Below the pieces are notes generated by a model that was not told where the DNA came from, made no database searches, and saw only the letters and a list, made by a program, of their open reading frames with translations. Source: Thalassospira sp. HJ (GTDB lineage: Bacteria; Pseudomonadota; Alphaproteobacteria; Rhodospirillales; Thalassospiraceae). Taken from it: a stretch of DNA of 64,000 nt. Positions 27,380-35,909 of this stretch are shown here, piece by piece (position 1 is the first letter of the stretch; each line of letters opens with the position of its first letter). Where the stretch lies: NCBI RefSeq assembly GCF_000948415.1, contig NZ_JYII01000020.1:372001-436000 (forward strand). The letters run 5' to 3'. A program made the position numbers and the translations under genes.

Positions 27380-28042
27380 CTTGTCTTTGTGATCACAACA
27401 TCGCGATCCGGTGGCTATGGGGCTGGATAAAGACCCGGTTTAATTCATATAAGCGCATCAGGCGGCGCGAACCTGCTTATACGGTGATGCGCAAAATCGC
27501 AGGAAGACGCGCATCTTTCAAGATTTTACGACATCACGTTATAGACAAATCGCCCCTACTACCTAATCCGGGTTGGCCGGGAGTTAAAGGACCAAAGCGA
27601 AAACAGTTTGTTCTTGAAAATACAACGAAGGGTCAGGACCTGTTAATTTGATTTGAATGGCAGAGTTTATATTTGTGAAATCCTAGGAAAATCCCGCAGG
27701 GCGGGTCAGCATCCCGCGCAAGGGGTTTGACACGGGAGTTCGCAAATATAAACTCTGTCCTTTGGATCGTTCAGCTTTGCACGGCCTAATTTGTCGCAAA
27801 ACGTTGAAAGATAAATATCTTCCTGCGGTTTTGCTCCGCGTATCCGCACAAAGCTGAGCGACCATTCGAACCAAATTAACAGGTCCTGACCCTAAGATGC
27901 TGATCCTATGGTTCGGCGCGAAAGACTTGATGCATATATGGCGGGCCCGCAGCGAAAGTGCCACAAAAACAACCCGCTAAATCAACACCAAGCACAGATC
28001 CCGGATTTGAGGGTGGGTCTGACAAGCAGCAAGGGATGGTGA
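27380..28042. other. 663-bp intergenic region between ribA and the response regulator
   Basis: Divergent promoters are expected here. Seen: a hairpin ATAAGC/GCTTAT (about 27448-27481), another GATGCGC/GCGCATC (27486-27492, 27509-27515), and the 265-bp repeat copy 2 (27629-27893). No supported gene. Confidence 0.6.
27629..27893. mobile_element. 265-bp structured MITE-like repeat, copy 2
   Basis: Same length and no gaps relative to copy 1 at 21363-21627. Terminal inverted repeats begin AGGGTCAGGACCTGTTAATT. Internal stems are 27661-27675 with 27743-27757 and 27769-27779 with 27849-27859. Many differences from copy 1 fall in pairs that keep the stems: AC/GT to GT/AC in the outer repeat, G-C to A-T in stem 1 and A-T to C-G in stem 2. 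It ends 149 bp before the response regulator start. Confidence 0.85.
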
Positions 28043-28732
28043 ATGTCGACAGGTAAACAGGTTCTGGTGGTTGAGGATGATGCAGCCCTTAGCCAGTCTC
28101 TGACGGAACAGCTCAGACTTCATGAAGATTTTGAATGCGTGGTTGCCAATAGCGGCAAGGATGCGCTCGATCTGGCCAAGGATTCCTATTTTGACGTGAT
28201 CCTGCTCGATGTCGGGTTGCCCGATATGGATGGCCGCGATGTCTGCAAGCTGATGCGCCGCGCCAATGTCAAATCACCGATCATCATGCTGACCGGGGCC
28301 AATAGTGATTCTGACACCATCCTGGGTCTTGAGTCGGGCGCCAATGACTATGTCACCAAACCGTTTCGCCTTAACGTATTGCTGGCGCGCATTCGCGCCC
28401 ATATCCGCCAGCATGAACAAAGTGAAGATGCGGTCTTTGTCATCGGCCCGTACAGCTTCCAGCCCAGCGCCAAGATCCTGATTGAAACCGCGACCGAAAA
28501 GAAAGTCCGCCTGACGGAAAAGGAAACCTCTATCCTGAAATTCCTGTTCCGCGCCGGCGACAAACCGGTCAGCCGCGAAACCCTTCTCGACGAAGTCTGG
28601 GGTTATAACGCCGGTGTCACCACCCATACGCTGGAAACCCACGTCTATCGCCTGCGCCAGAAGATCGAAAAGGACCCGTCAAACGCGGCAATCCTGATCA
28701 CCGAGCCGGGCGGGTACAAGCTAATCCCCTGA
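28043..28732 (+). CDS. OmpR/PhoB-family response regulator
   Basis: The 229-residue protein has an N-terminal receiver domain with acidic pocket EDD (residues 11-13), phospho-acceptor Asp56 in VILLDVGLPDMDG, the conserved Thr in IIMLTGANSD and Lys in DYVTKPFRL. The C-terminal winged helix has VRLTEKETSILKFLF and TTHTLETHVYRLRQKIEKDP, the DNA-recognition helix of the OmpR group. No sensor kinase gene is adjacent, so it is an orphan regulator here. A terminator follows. Upstream lies repeat copy 2. Confidence 0.95.
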   Translation: MSTGKQVLVVEDDAALSQSLTEQLRLHEDFECVVANSGKDALDLAKDSYFDVILLDVGLPDMDGRDVCKLMRRANVKSPIIMLTGANSDSDTILGLESGANDYVTKPFRLNVLLARIRAHIRQHEQSEDAVFVIGPYSFQPSAKILIETATEKKVRLTEKETSILKFLFRAGDKPVSRETLLDEVWGYNAGVTTHTLETHVYRLRQKIEKDPSNAAILITEPGGYKLIP

Positions 28733-28764
28733 CCCAAAGCCGGTTTTAGGGCCTGAAAAAGAAA

Positions 28765-28788
28765 ATCCCGCCGATGCGGGATTTTTTT
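28765..28788 (+). terminator. terminator after the response regulator
   Basis: ATCCCGC (28765-28771) and GCGGGAT (28776-28782) pair around CGAT, followed by a run of T. Confidence 0.9.
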
Positions 28789-28960
28789 GTCACAAATTTC
28801 CGGTTGCCGCGTCAATGTCTTCGTCCTGATTATCCACAGGGAAGCAACAAGCACCATAACCCGCGTTTTTTGCGTAAATTCAGGCTAAAAAACCCCGATT
28901 TTGCATATTTTCGCGTTTAAAATCGATTAAACGCCCAGAATTTAGGCCTGAATAGGTCAG

Positions 28961-29656
28961 TTAGTATCCTCGTGAGCCAAAAATAGCCGTCCCAACCCGC
29001 ACATGGGTGGCACCAAACCGAATTGCCGCCTCGTAATCACCGCTCATACCCATGCTTTTGATTTTCAAACCATGGCGATCGGCAATCTTGCTGAGCAAGG
29101 TGAAATGCGGGGCGGGTTCCTCATCGACCGGGGGAATGCACATCAGGCCAATGATCGGAAGCTTGAGCTCTTCACGGCACATCGTGATGAAGTCATCGGC
29201 ATCCTTTGGTGCGATGCCGGCCTTTTGTTCTTCCTCGCCTGTATTGATCTGAATAAACAAATCCGGGCAGGTGCCCGTGTTATCACGATGCTTGGCCAGC
29301 GCCTTTGCCAGTTTCGGACGATCCACGGTTTCGATCACGTCAAACAGCGCGACCGCATCCTTCAGTTTGTTGGTCTGAAGCGGCCCGATCAGATGCAGCT
29401 CGATATCGGGAAATTCATCGCGCAGTTCCGGCCATTTTCCTGCTGCTTCCTGCACACGGTTCTCGCCAAATACCCGCCTGCCATCAACAAGCGCCTTGCG
29501 CACATGATCGGCATCATGGTTCTTGCTGACACAGACCAGCGTCACATCATCCCGATTGCGTTCGGCCGCATCACATGCCGCATTGATATTGTTCTGGATT
29601 TCGGCAAGGTTGGCCGCAACATCGGTTTTGTCAGATGACAGATCATGACTGCTCAT
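28961..29656 (-). CDS. YggS-type pyridoxal-phosphate homeostasis protein
   Basis: From ATG 29656 (AAGGACC upstream) the protein is 231 residues; an ATG at 29710 would add 18 unlikely residues. It is a PLP-binding TIM-barrel protein of the YggS/PLPBP family: VTLVCVSKNHDADHVRKAL with the PLP lysine in VSK, FGENRVQEAAGKWPEL, HLIGPLQTNKLKDAV, and at the end GMSGDYEAAIRFGATHVRVG. These proteins carry PLP without known catalysis and affect amino acid and vitamin B6 pools. It is divergent from the ThiE-like gene. Confidence 0.95.
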   Translation of the reverse strand: MSSHDLSSDKTDVAANLAEIQNNINAACDAAERNRDDVTLVCVSKNHDADHVRKALVDGRRVFGENRVQEAAGKWPELRDEFPDIELHLIGPLQTNKLKDAVALFDVIETVDRPKLAKALAKHRDNTGTCPDLFIQINTGEEEQKAGIAPKDADDFITMCREELKLPIIGLMCIPPVDEEPAPHFTLLSKIADRHGLKIKSMGMSGDYEAAIRFGATHVRVGTAIFGSRGY

Positions 29657-29725
29657 GGATGATGGTCCTTCATCGGTAAGGCGTTCAGACACGGCATGTA
29701 TAGCTGCCACATCGGGATAGTATCA

Positions 29726-30376
29726 ATGGATAAGGCCCTGTTAAAGCAGGCACGCAGGCTCAATCTTCGCAATGGCGGCCCAAACTGCCCCATCCCACCA
29801 ATCGTTTTGATGACCGATGATCAAAGGATGCCCAATCCCGAGGCCGCCATCCCCGCCCTTCCCCGCGACAGCATGGTCATTTTTCGCCATTATGATCATC
29901 CAAGGCGGTTCCAGATCGCGGCAAGCCTGCGCACAATCTGCCGCGCCAAAGGCATCCCCTTCCTAGTCGCAAATGACGTGTCACTTGCCCTCCGGCTTGA
30001 TGCCGACGGCATGCATTTCCCCGAATACCGAGCGCTGACCGATCCCGGCATTTATCAACGAATCCCGGAATATTTCCTCCACACCTCGGCCTGTCACTCA
30101 CTGCAAACAATCCGACGGCTAGCCCTGTTGCCAAAACAGATCCGCCCCGATAGCGTCCTGATTTCTCCGATCTTCGCTACGCAAAGCCACCCGGGTGCCA
30201 AGCCGATGTCGAACAACAAAGCCAACCAGATGATCCGGGCGTGCCAGCAGGCCAACATGGTGCCGATCGGGCTTGGCGGGATCAGTGCACAAACAATCAG
30301 AAATCTGCGGACTTCGGCACTTGCCTCCGTCGCCGGGATCGGGTTTTCTGTCGGAAGCCACCTGCCATCCCGTTGA
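29726..30376 (+). CDS. ThiE/TenI-like thiamine phosphate synthase family protein
   Basis: I prefer ATG 29726 (GGGA eight bases before) over ATG 29696; the product is then 216 residues. The barrel has PPIVLMTDDQRMPNP at the start, VIFRHYDHPRRFQIAASL, FLVANDVSLALRLDADGMHF (the DGxH motif), and the phosphate-binding SPIFATQSHPGAKPMSNN followed by VPIGLGGISAQTI. These fit thiamine phosphate synthase or TenI. No thiazole or HMP genes are nearby, and the Lys/Arg ligands of true ThiE are only partly clear, so a TenI-like role is possible. Confidence 0.8.
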   Translation: MDKALLKQARRLNLRNGGPNCPIPPIVLMTDDQRMPNPEAAIPALPRDSMVIFRHYDHPRRFQIAASLRTICRAKGIPFLVANDVSLALRLDADGMHFPEYRALTDPGIYQRIPEYFLHTSACHSLQTIRRLALLPKQIRPDSVLISPIFATQSHPGAKPMSNNKANQMIRACQQANMVPIGLGGISAQTIRNLRTSALASVAGIGFSVGSHLPSR

Positions 30377-30394
30377 CCGGAGTTCTCCCGCAAA

Positions 30395-31624
30395 ATGCCC
30401 CGGGCCCCGCACCCATCGCGCAAGACATTTACCCGTTTCGCCTCCCGGCAGCCGTTTCAGTTCGGGTTGCCCAATGTCAGCTCTGCACTAACTCAAACGT
30501 CTGACAACAGCCCGATCTATTTCACACGCGTGACGTCGCTTCTGCGCCGTCAGGTTCTCGCAAACGCATCAGGGGTAAAAATCAAATCAGACAGCTACCG
30601 GTTTCAGGTTCTGCCACGTGATGGCTGGGGCGAGCAGGATTTCTCAAAAAAATCCGTGCTGTTTCTGATCCCTGATGATGCGCTGGGGGATTGTGTTGGC
30701 ATGGCGCTGTTTTTTCGCGCCCTCAAGCAGCGTTTTGCCGATATCCGCATCGGTGTCTTCAATAGTGGCAGCGCATCGGACATCTTCGCGCTGATGCCTG
30801 ATATCGAGATTTTCCAGCTGTTTATCTCGAGCGCACAGCTCAAACGCTTCGATCACGTGATTGATCTCAGTGAAATGGAAGGCTGGCGCGACATCGCCAC
30901 CATGCCGGTCAACCCGGAAGAAGCGCTCTGCGAGGCGTTCGGCATTCCGCCCGTACCGCTTGAGGAACGACAAGTACCAGCCGGAACCCGACGTAAAGTC
31001 GGCATTGTCCCCATGGCATCCTCGCCGCTGCGTACCTTGCCACCCAAGCTTGTCAGTGAAATTACCGCAATGTTGGCCAAACAGGACTGCGAAATCACGC
31101 TTGTGCTCAATGCCTATCAGGGCGTGATGAAAGCCTACAAGGCCGCGCTGAGTGATCTTGGCACCAAAAGCCACGGCAATATCCGGATTGTAGATGGCTT
31201 CAAAACCATCGGTGAATTGGTCAATTTTGTCGGGCAGCAGGATTACCTCGTCGTCGCCGACAGCGGCCCAGCCCATATCTCCAAACTGTTACAGACACCG
31301 GGCTTAGGCATCTATAGCTCCGCCGACGCGAAAACCCTGCAAGGCCGCCACAAAAACCTGCGCACCTGGCAAAGCGATTTCATTGGCCCTCATTGCGCCG
31401 CCCCGTGTGGCCTTGCCAAATTGCGCGCCACAGCAGACGGCAAAATCGGCTGTATGGGAAGCCTAGCGCTGCCGATCACCGACCTTCCAAATATCCCGGA
31501 GAAACGTGATGCCACACTGGCTCAGGCATTGGTAACATACACGCCCGTACCCTGCGTTGCTCGATTGACAGAGGAAATCCCGGCGATTTGCGATGTGATC
31601 GCTAGGGAGCTGCACGCATCCTGA
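30395..31624 (+). CDS. glycosyltransferase family 9 (heptosyltransferase-like) protein
   Basis: The 409-residue protein starts at ATG 30395, 18 bp after the ThiE-like gene; the first 60 residues are basic and poorly conserved, so a later start is possible. From residue 85 it has the GT-B pattern: KKSVLFLIPDDALGDCVGMA, LFFRALKQRFADIRIGVF, KVGIVPMASSPLRTLPP, and YLVVADSGPAHISKLLQTPG, where the DSGPAH element corresponds to the nucleotide-sugar site of heptosyltransferases. A cysteine-rich C-terminal segment (HCAAPCGLAKLRATADGKIG) is also typical of this family. The acceptor is unknown, but surface glycan work is likely. Confidence 0.85.
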   Translation: MPRAPHPSRKTFTRFASRQPFQFGLPNVSSALTQTSDNSPIYFTRVTSLLRRQVLANASGVKIKSDSYRFQVLPRDGWGEQDFSKKSVLFLIPDDALGDCVGMALFFRALKQRFADIRIGVFNSGSASDIFALMPDIEIFQLFISSAQLKRFDHVIDLSEMEGWRDIATMPVNPEEALCEAFGIPPVPLEERQVPAGTRRKVGIVPMASSPLRTLPPKLVSEITAMLAKQDCEITLVLNAYQGVMKAYKAALSDLGTKSHGNIRIVDGFKTIGELVNFVGQQDYLVVADSGPAHISKLLQTPGLGIYSSADAKTLQGRHKNLRTWQSDFIGPHCAAPCGLAKLRATADGKIGCMGSLALPITDLPNIPEKRDATLAQALVTYTPVPCVARLTEEIPAICDVIARELHAS

Positions 31625-31667
31625 TCAGATGGCTATCGATGCAACCCAACGGATAGCCAGACAAAAA

Positions 31668-31693
31668 GAAAGGGCGGCCGAAGCCACCCTTTC
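31668..31693 (-). terminator. terminator of the first porin gene
   Basis: GAAAGGGCGG (31668-31677) pairs with CCACCCTTTC (31684-31693) except for one mismatch; on the minus strand a T-rich tail (AAAAAG at 31663-31668 on the plus strand) follows. A separate 7-bp stem GGCTATC/GATAGCC lies at 31631-31658 and may end the GT9 transcript. Confidence 0.75.
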
Positions 31694-31717
31694 AAAACCA
31701 ATCCTGATTCCGAAGAA

Positions 31718-32758
31718 TTAGAAGGTCAGAGCAAGACCGGTAACGGCACCGAAGCCGTCGTTATCGGCGATTGCTGCGTTATCGGATTCATCGTCAAACC
31801 AGAAGATCGACGAACGCCAAGCAACGCCCGCACCAAGGGTGTAAGACAACCCTAGATCGACGGTGCTGATCTCACCGGTACCGGAAAGATCCACATCATC
31901 ATCGGTAAGATCTACGTCGCGGTTGCCGTATTCTGCATAACCATAGGACAGAGATACGGTCGCTGCATCCATCGCGTAAGATACGCCAATGTCAAACGCA
32001 TCGGTATCGCCACCAGTGCGCGAACCCTCGTCCTGAGCATAATCGTCTTCGATGTGGCCCCAAGAGGAACCAACTACGAAGTTGCCAAAGCCAACGGTCG
32101 CACCAAGGCCATACCAGTTGCCTTCGCCCCAATTTTCACCGGTTGCAGATACGCCAACAGACACACCATCAAATTCGCCTTGGTAGTTAATGCCAGCCGA
32201 TACGATGTTGTCGCCGTCGTTCGCGGTGTCGTTGTTGTTCGAACCATCGTCGTCGGCATAGGAAACGCCGACCTGGAAGCCGCTGATGCTCGGGGTGTAA
32301 TAGGTAACGCGCTTCTGATCACCGCTCGACGGAACGGTATCGATCAGGTAAGCGTCAACCCAGTTGGTCAGGTCGCCATCGTTAACACCAACCGGACCAA
32401 CAGACGGTGCGATGAAGCCCATGGAATCAGCTGCGCTATCGTCTTTACCCAGACGAACCTGGCCGAAGCCGCCATTTACATAAAGGTACTGTTCGTCGAT
32501 CTGGTCGGCAGAAGTTTCGCCTTCGAGTTCGACGACTGCACCAACTTCGATACCGTTGTCGAGGGTGGTTTCGCCCTTGAAGTGAATTTCAGTGTCGGAC
32601 TGGAAGGCGTTTTTACGATCGCCCTGGTCCTGATCGGCAAAACCGGCCCACTGTTCCATGTAACCGCCGACCGAAAGCTTGATCGGCTCAGAAGCCTGTG
32701 CGGTGCCTGCAGCGGCAATAGCGACAAGTGCGCTGGAAGCAAAAAGAATCTTTTTCAT
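31718..32758 (-). CDS. outer-membrane porin, copy A
   Basis: ATG 32758 has GAGGG five bases upstream (an adjacent ATG at 32761 is possible). The 346-residue precursor has the signal MKKILFASSALVAIAAAGTA with cleavage after AQA. The mature part is a beta-barrel porin of alphaproteobacterial type: SVGGYMEQW, DTEIHFKGETTLDNGIEVGA, DEQYLYVNGGFGQVRLGKDD, many alternating strands, and C-terminal GLALTF, whose terminal Phe is the usual outer-membrane assembly signal. It is strongly acidic and binds non-specifically small solutes by family. It is a paralogue of the gene at 33364-34437. Confidence 0.93.
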   Translation of the reverse strand: MKKILFASSALVAIAAAGTAQASEPIKLSVGGYMEQWAGFADQDQGDRKNAFQSDTEIHFKGETTLDNGIEVGAVVELEGETSADQIDEQYLYVNGGFGQVRLGKDDSAADSMGFIAPSVGPVGVNDGDLTNWVDAYLIDTVPSSGDQKRVTYYTPSISGFQVGVSYADDDGSNNNDTANDGDNIVSAGINYQGEFDGVSVGVSATGENWGEGNWYGLGATVGFGNFVVGSSWGHIEDDYAQDEGSRTGGDTDAFDIGVSYAMDAATVSLSYGYAEYGNRDVDLTDDDVDLSGTGEISTVDLGLSYTLGAGVAWRSSIFWFDDESDNAAIADNDGFGAVTGLALTF

Positions 32759-32843
32759 CATAACCCTCAATAGAATAACGTTTCGGGACGAAGGGGTTTG
32801 AACCGGACGGCCCTTCGTTCTGTCGAGGGAGATATGGCCATTT

Positions 32844-32886
32844 AAATGACAAGTGGTCAATTATATTAAATGATCAATAGTCATTT
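32844..32886. promoter_or_regulatory. 43-bp dyad upstream of porin copy A, possible operator
   Basis: AAATGAC (32844-32850) is mirrored by GTCATTT (32880-32886), with inner TGGTCA and TGATCA as a second pair, in AT-rich sequence 86-128 bp before the porin start. The symmetry suggests binding of a dimeric or tetrameric regulator; the identity is unknown. Confidence 0.5.
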
Positions 32887-33311
32887 AATAATTAGATTGT
32901 TGCATTTATATCACATATATAAGCATATTTGCAGCTGTATGCGGTGATATATACCTGACTAAATGATCAGCAAAAATTTTGTGTTTTTTCTGTACAGCTT
33001 ATTCATCGACATAAATATCTATTGGTCACTTATTAGCCGTATCGAGAAGCTGGACTGGTTCACAGATCATAGGATGTCGCTTCCACAAGATGAGAAGTTA
33101 AGGTCAGCAATATGTACCGCTTTGGCTTTACGGCTTTTTAATTTGGTGCGTTCCTTGGTCCGCAGCCCGTATTGCAGCCCTATTGGTGGATGAAAAATTG
33201 TAAACGACCGGCTCGAGTCTGACCCAATTTCTAAAACAGGTCAGCACTTGCGAAGAAATTCGCGAGAGCTGACAGGAGAAATGATCGGCCCTTTTGAAAT
33301 AGGCGAAAAAA

Positions 33312-33338
33312 GAAGGGGGTGGAAAATCCACCCCCTTC
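33312..33338 (-). terminator. terminator of porin copy B
   Basis: GAAGGGGGTGGA (33312-33323) and TCCACCCCCTTC (33327-33338) form a perfect 12-bp stem; on the minus strand six T residues follow. Confidence 0.93.
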
Positions 33339-33363
33339 AATTCTTCAGCTAATCCGGAAAGGA

Positions 33364-34437
33364 TTAGAAGGAGAGAACGAGACCGGTGATACCACCGAAG
33401 CCGTCGTTGTCGTTTGCGCTGTCTTCGCCTTCATAGTCGAACCAGAAGACCGAAGAACGCCAGCTCACGCCTGCACCGAGGGTGTAGGACAGACCAAGGT
33501 CAACACCGTTGAACTCGTCAACACCAGAAGTGTCTGCATCGTCTTCCATTTCAGCATACATGTAGGTCACGGAAACGGTTGCAGCGTCCATTGCATAGGA
33601 AACGCCGATGTCAACGCCCATGTCGTCATCTGCAGTGGTGGAAGCGTTTTCGTTCAGGTCGTACTCAGCTTCTTTCAGACCGTAGGAAGCACCAACGGTG
33701 AAGTTGCCGAAGCCAACATTCGCACCAACATGGTACCATTCGCCTTCGCCTTTGGACTCACCGGTTGCCGCTACGCCGAGCGAGAAACCGTCGAAGTCTG
33801 CGTTGTATTCAACACCAGCAGAAACGACGTTGTCACCGCTGTTTGAGTCATCGTTGTTCTCTGCTTCGTCATCCATGGTGTAGGATACGCCAGCACGGAA
33901 ACCACCAAGGACCGGGGTGTAGTAGGTCAGCTTGTGCGCGTCGCCATCATCCCAAACGTTGTCCGGGGTGTTATTCAGGTTAGCGAAATTCGGCATGTCG
34001 CCATCGTTAACGCCAGCCGGACCAACAGACGGAGCAGTGATCGACATGTCAGCCGCTGCACCATCTTCCTGGCCCAGTTTAACCTGACCGAAGCCACCGT
34101 TTACGAAGATGTACTGCTCGTCAATGGTGGTAGAAGCCGTAGTAACTTCTTCGTCTTCGCCATCAACTGCAGTAGTCGAACCGTTTTCGCCTTCAAGTTC
34201 GATGGTGGCACCGATTTCAATGCCGTTATCGAGGGTGGTACGACCGGAGAAGTGAATTTCGGTATCGGACTGGAATGCGTTTTTAGCACCGCCATCAGCG
34301 GAGGTGTCTTCGCTAACGCCACCGATCCACTGTTCCATGTAACCGCCTACGGACAGGCTGATCGGCTCAGAAGCCTGAGCTGCGCCTGCGAAACCAACAG
34401 CGACGAGTGCGCTGGAAGCTACCAGAATCTTTTTCAT
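33364..34437 (-). CDS. outer-membrane porin, copy B
   Basis: ATG 34437 gives a 357-residue precursor with the signal MKKILVASSALVAVGFAGAA and cleavage after AQA. The body matches copy A closely in SVGGYMEQW, FQSDTEIHFSGRTTLDNGIE and DEQYIFVNGGFGQVKLGQED, and ends GLVLSF with the terminal Phe. Differences cluster in acidic surface loops, e.g. GSTTAVDGEDEEVTT, longer than in copy A. Codon use suggests high expression. A and B are a tandem duplication with separate terminators, so they are probably regulated separately. Confidence 0.93.
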   Translation of the reverse strand: MKKILVASSALVAVGFAGAAQASEPISLSVGGYMEQWIGGVSEDTSADGGAKNAFQSDTEIHFSGRTTLDNGIEIGATIELEGENGSTTAVDGEDEEVTTASTTIDEQYIFVNGGFGQVKLGQEDGAAADMSITAPSVGPAGVNDGDMPNFANLNNTPDNVWDDGDAHKLTYYTPVLGGFRAGVSYTMDDEAENNDDSNSGDNVVSAGVEYNADFDGFSLGVAATGESKGEGEWYHVGANVGFGNFTVGASYGLKEAEYDLNENASTTADDDMGVDIGVSYAMDAATVSVTYMYAEMEDDADTSGVDEFNGVDLGLSYTLGAGVSWRSSVFWFDYEGEDSANDNDGFGGITGLVLSF

Positions 34438-34677
34438 CTTTTCCCTCAACGTCTTTGAATGCGTTTTACGCAATACAAATATTTGGACAGCTTTTGCCGC
34501 CCGGTTCGACGCTATGGAGCCAGCATTTCGCTGTCTCGTCAATCAATGTGTGATCAAAATGAGACATTTCTGGGTAAATGTTGCATAAAAACCACACATG
34601 TTTTTATTTGCCCCTTGTCTCAAGCAACGTATAGTGCGGTCCACAAACTTGAGATACTCGTTGTTAAAGGCTCCGCC

Positions 34678-35241
34678 GTGAAAAGCTCTTTTGCCAAATT
34701 TTTAGGTATTGTCGCCACTTCGCTCATTGTTTCGGGTTGTGCTGGAACCCAAACAGATTACGACAACTTTCCCGGCTCTGCTCCGGGAGATCAAACTGTA
34801 AATGGTCGAAAGGCTACCAGGGCCGATCAAAAGGCCCAAGGCTCTTTGTTCGGTTCAGACGGGTTGAGCATTTTTGGTGGAAAAGACGACGAACAACAAG
34901 GGGCTGGTTCAGGCATCGGGGTAAACAGCTTCTTGTGGCGTGCCACACTTGATACTTTGTCATTCATGCCTTTGAATTCTGCTGATCCCTTCGGCGGCGT
35001 CGTTATTACCGATTGGTATACTCCTGCTGAAACACCAGATGAGCGTTTCAAACTAACAGCGTACATCTTGGGCACGGCGCTGCGCTCGGATGCTATCAAG
35101 GTTTCGGTTTTCCGTCAGGTCAGTGTTGGCCCGAACCAGTGGCAGGATGCAGTGGTGGAGCCCGGTACGGTAACGTCCATGGAAGATGCGATCCTGACCC
35201 GTGCGCGTCAGCTGCGCATTGACAGTGCGAACTCCGAATAA
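34678..35241 (+). CDS. DUF3576 lipoprotein
   Basis: Starting at GTG 34678 (187 residues) the protein opens VKSSFAKFLGIVATSLIVSG followed by the lipobox Cys. The mature part has INSFLWRA-like VNSFLWRATLDTLSFMPLNS, DPFGGVVITDWYTPAETPDE and a C-terminal ILTRARQLR, which fit DUF3576, a family of alphaproteobacterial lipoproteins of unknown role found beside the leuS-lptE-holA cluster. A frame upstream adds residues before the signal peptide and is rejected. Next gene starts 5 bp after the stop. Confidence 0.88.
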   Translation: MKSSFAKFLGIVATSLIVSGCAGTQTDYDNFPGSAPGDQTVNGRKATRADQKAQGSLFGSDGLSIFGGKDDEQQGAGSGIGVNSFLWRATLDTLSFMPLNSADPFGGVVITDWYTPAETPDERFKLTAYILGTALRSDAIKVSVFRQVSVGPNQWQDAVVEPGTVTSMEDAILTRARQLRIDSANSE

Positions 35242-35246
35242 GGCTT

Positions 35247-35909
35247 ATGTCGAAAGACACCGTCTATATTTCACCGGAATACAACCCCCACTCGCTGCAA
35301 CGCGACTGGGGGTTTCTTGTATGCAAGCAACACAGTGAGATAATCGACACATTGCCGGAAAATCTGTCTGAACTTCGCACAAGGCTGCATGCGTCGCTCG
35401 TCAGCCAATTTGTGCTAAACGATGAGAAGGCGCACCTGATAGCGTGCGCAGCCGCAAAGGTCACAGCCGATGGCTTCGCATCAAATGGTTCGTCACTTTA
35501 TAATGAAGTCGGGCTGGATATCCTGACACTCGCTTTGCTGGCCGACGTTCCGGCACACCGACCGTTACATCTGACGCAAAACAGTCTGATCGGACATTGG
35601 CGCTGGCTGCGTGACGTATGGCGATATTGTGCCAAACATCCGCAATGTGATGCACCACCGCACCCACACAATACAGTGACAACCGCCCTGCAGGGCGGCA
35701 AAAACAACCTTGCCATTGCGCAGTTACGTGACCTCTTCAAAAAGGTTCAACAGGTGCCAAACGATTCCGGGCTCTATATTTCTTTCATAAGCAGCCTATC
35801 TCTGTTTTGCCCTTTTATCGGAACCGAACTATTGTGGCGCCAGGGACGGATTGATCAAGATCCGGCTAGCCGATCCGGCACCAAAGAGAATAAAGGTATA
35901 CTTGAATGA
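35247..35909 (+). CDS. orphan protein between DUF3576 and lptE, unknown function
   Basis: The 220-residue frame starts at ATG 35247, just after AAGG, and its stop overlaps the lptE ATG (ATGA, 35906-35909), strong signs of a translated operon gene. It has two Cys/His-rich patches (HWRWLRDVWRYCAKHPQCDA, then PPHPHN), a mixed helical middle, and the hydrophobic SGLYISFISSLSLFCPFIGT near the end. I recognise no family. In most alphaproteobacteria leuS occupies this position; it is absent here. Confidence 0.65.
   Translation: MSKDTVYISPEYNPHSLQRDWGFLVCKQHSEIIDTLPENLSELRTRLHASLVSQFVLNDEKAHLIACAAAKVTADGFASNGSSLYNEVGLDILTLALLADVPAHRPLHLTQNSLIGHWRWLRDVWRYCAKHPQCDAPPHPHNTVTTALQGGKNNLAIAQLRDLFKKVQQVPNDSGLYISFISSLSLFCPFIGTELLWRQGRIDQDPASRSGTKENKGILE

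Larger units (their letters stand above)
32759..33363. other. AT-rich region between the two porin genes
   Basis: About 600 bp without a supported gene. It holds the long dyad at 32844-32886, a nested hairpin GTCAGC...GCTGAC with inner GCGAA/TTCGC (about 33240-33277), and the terminator of porin copy B. AT-richness near 32860-32990 fits a regulated promoter on the minus strand. Confidence 0.6.

Noticed and set aside
26105..27430. A 441-codon plus-strand frame over ribA
   Set aside because: Antisense shadow that also crosses the palindrome; ribA is certain.
27380..27620. FMN riboswitch upstream of ribA
   Set aside because: No match to the conserved RFN-element core was seen on the minus strand.
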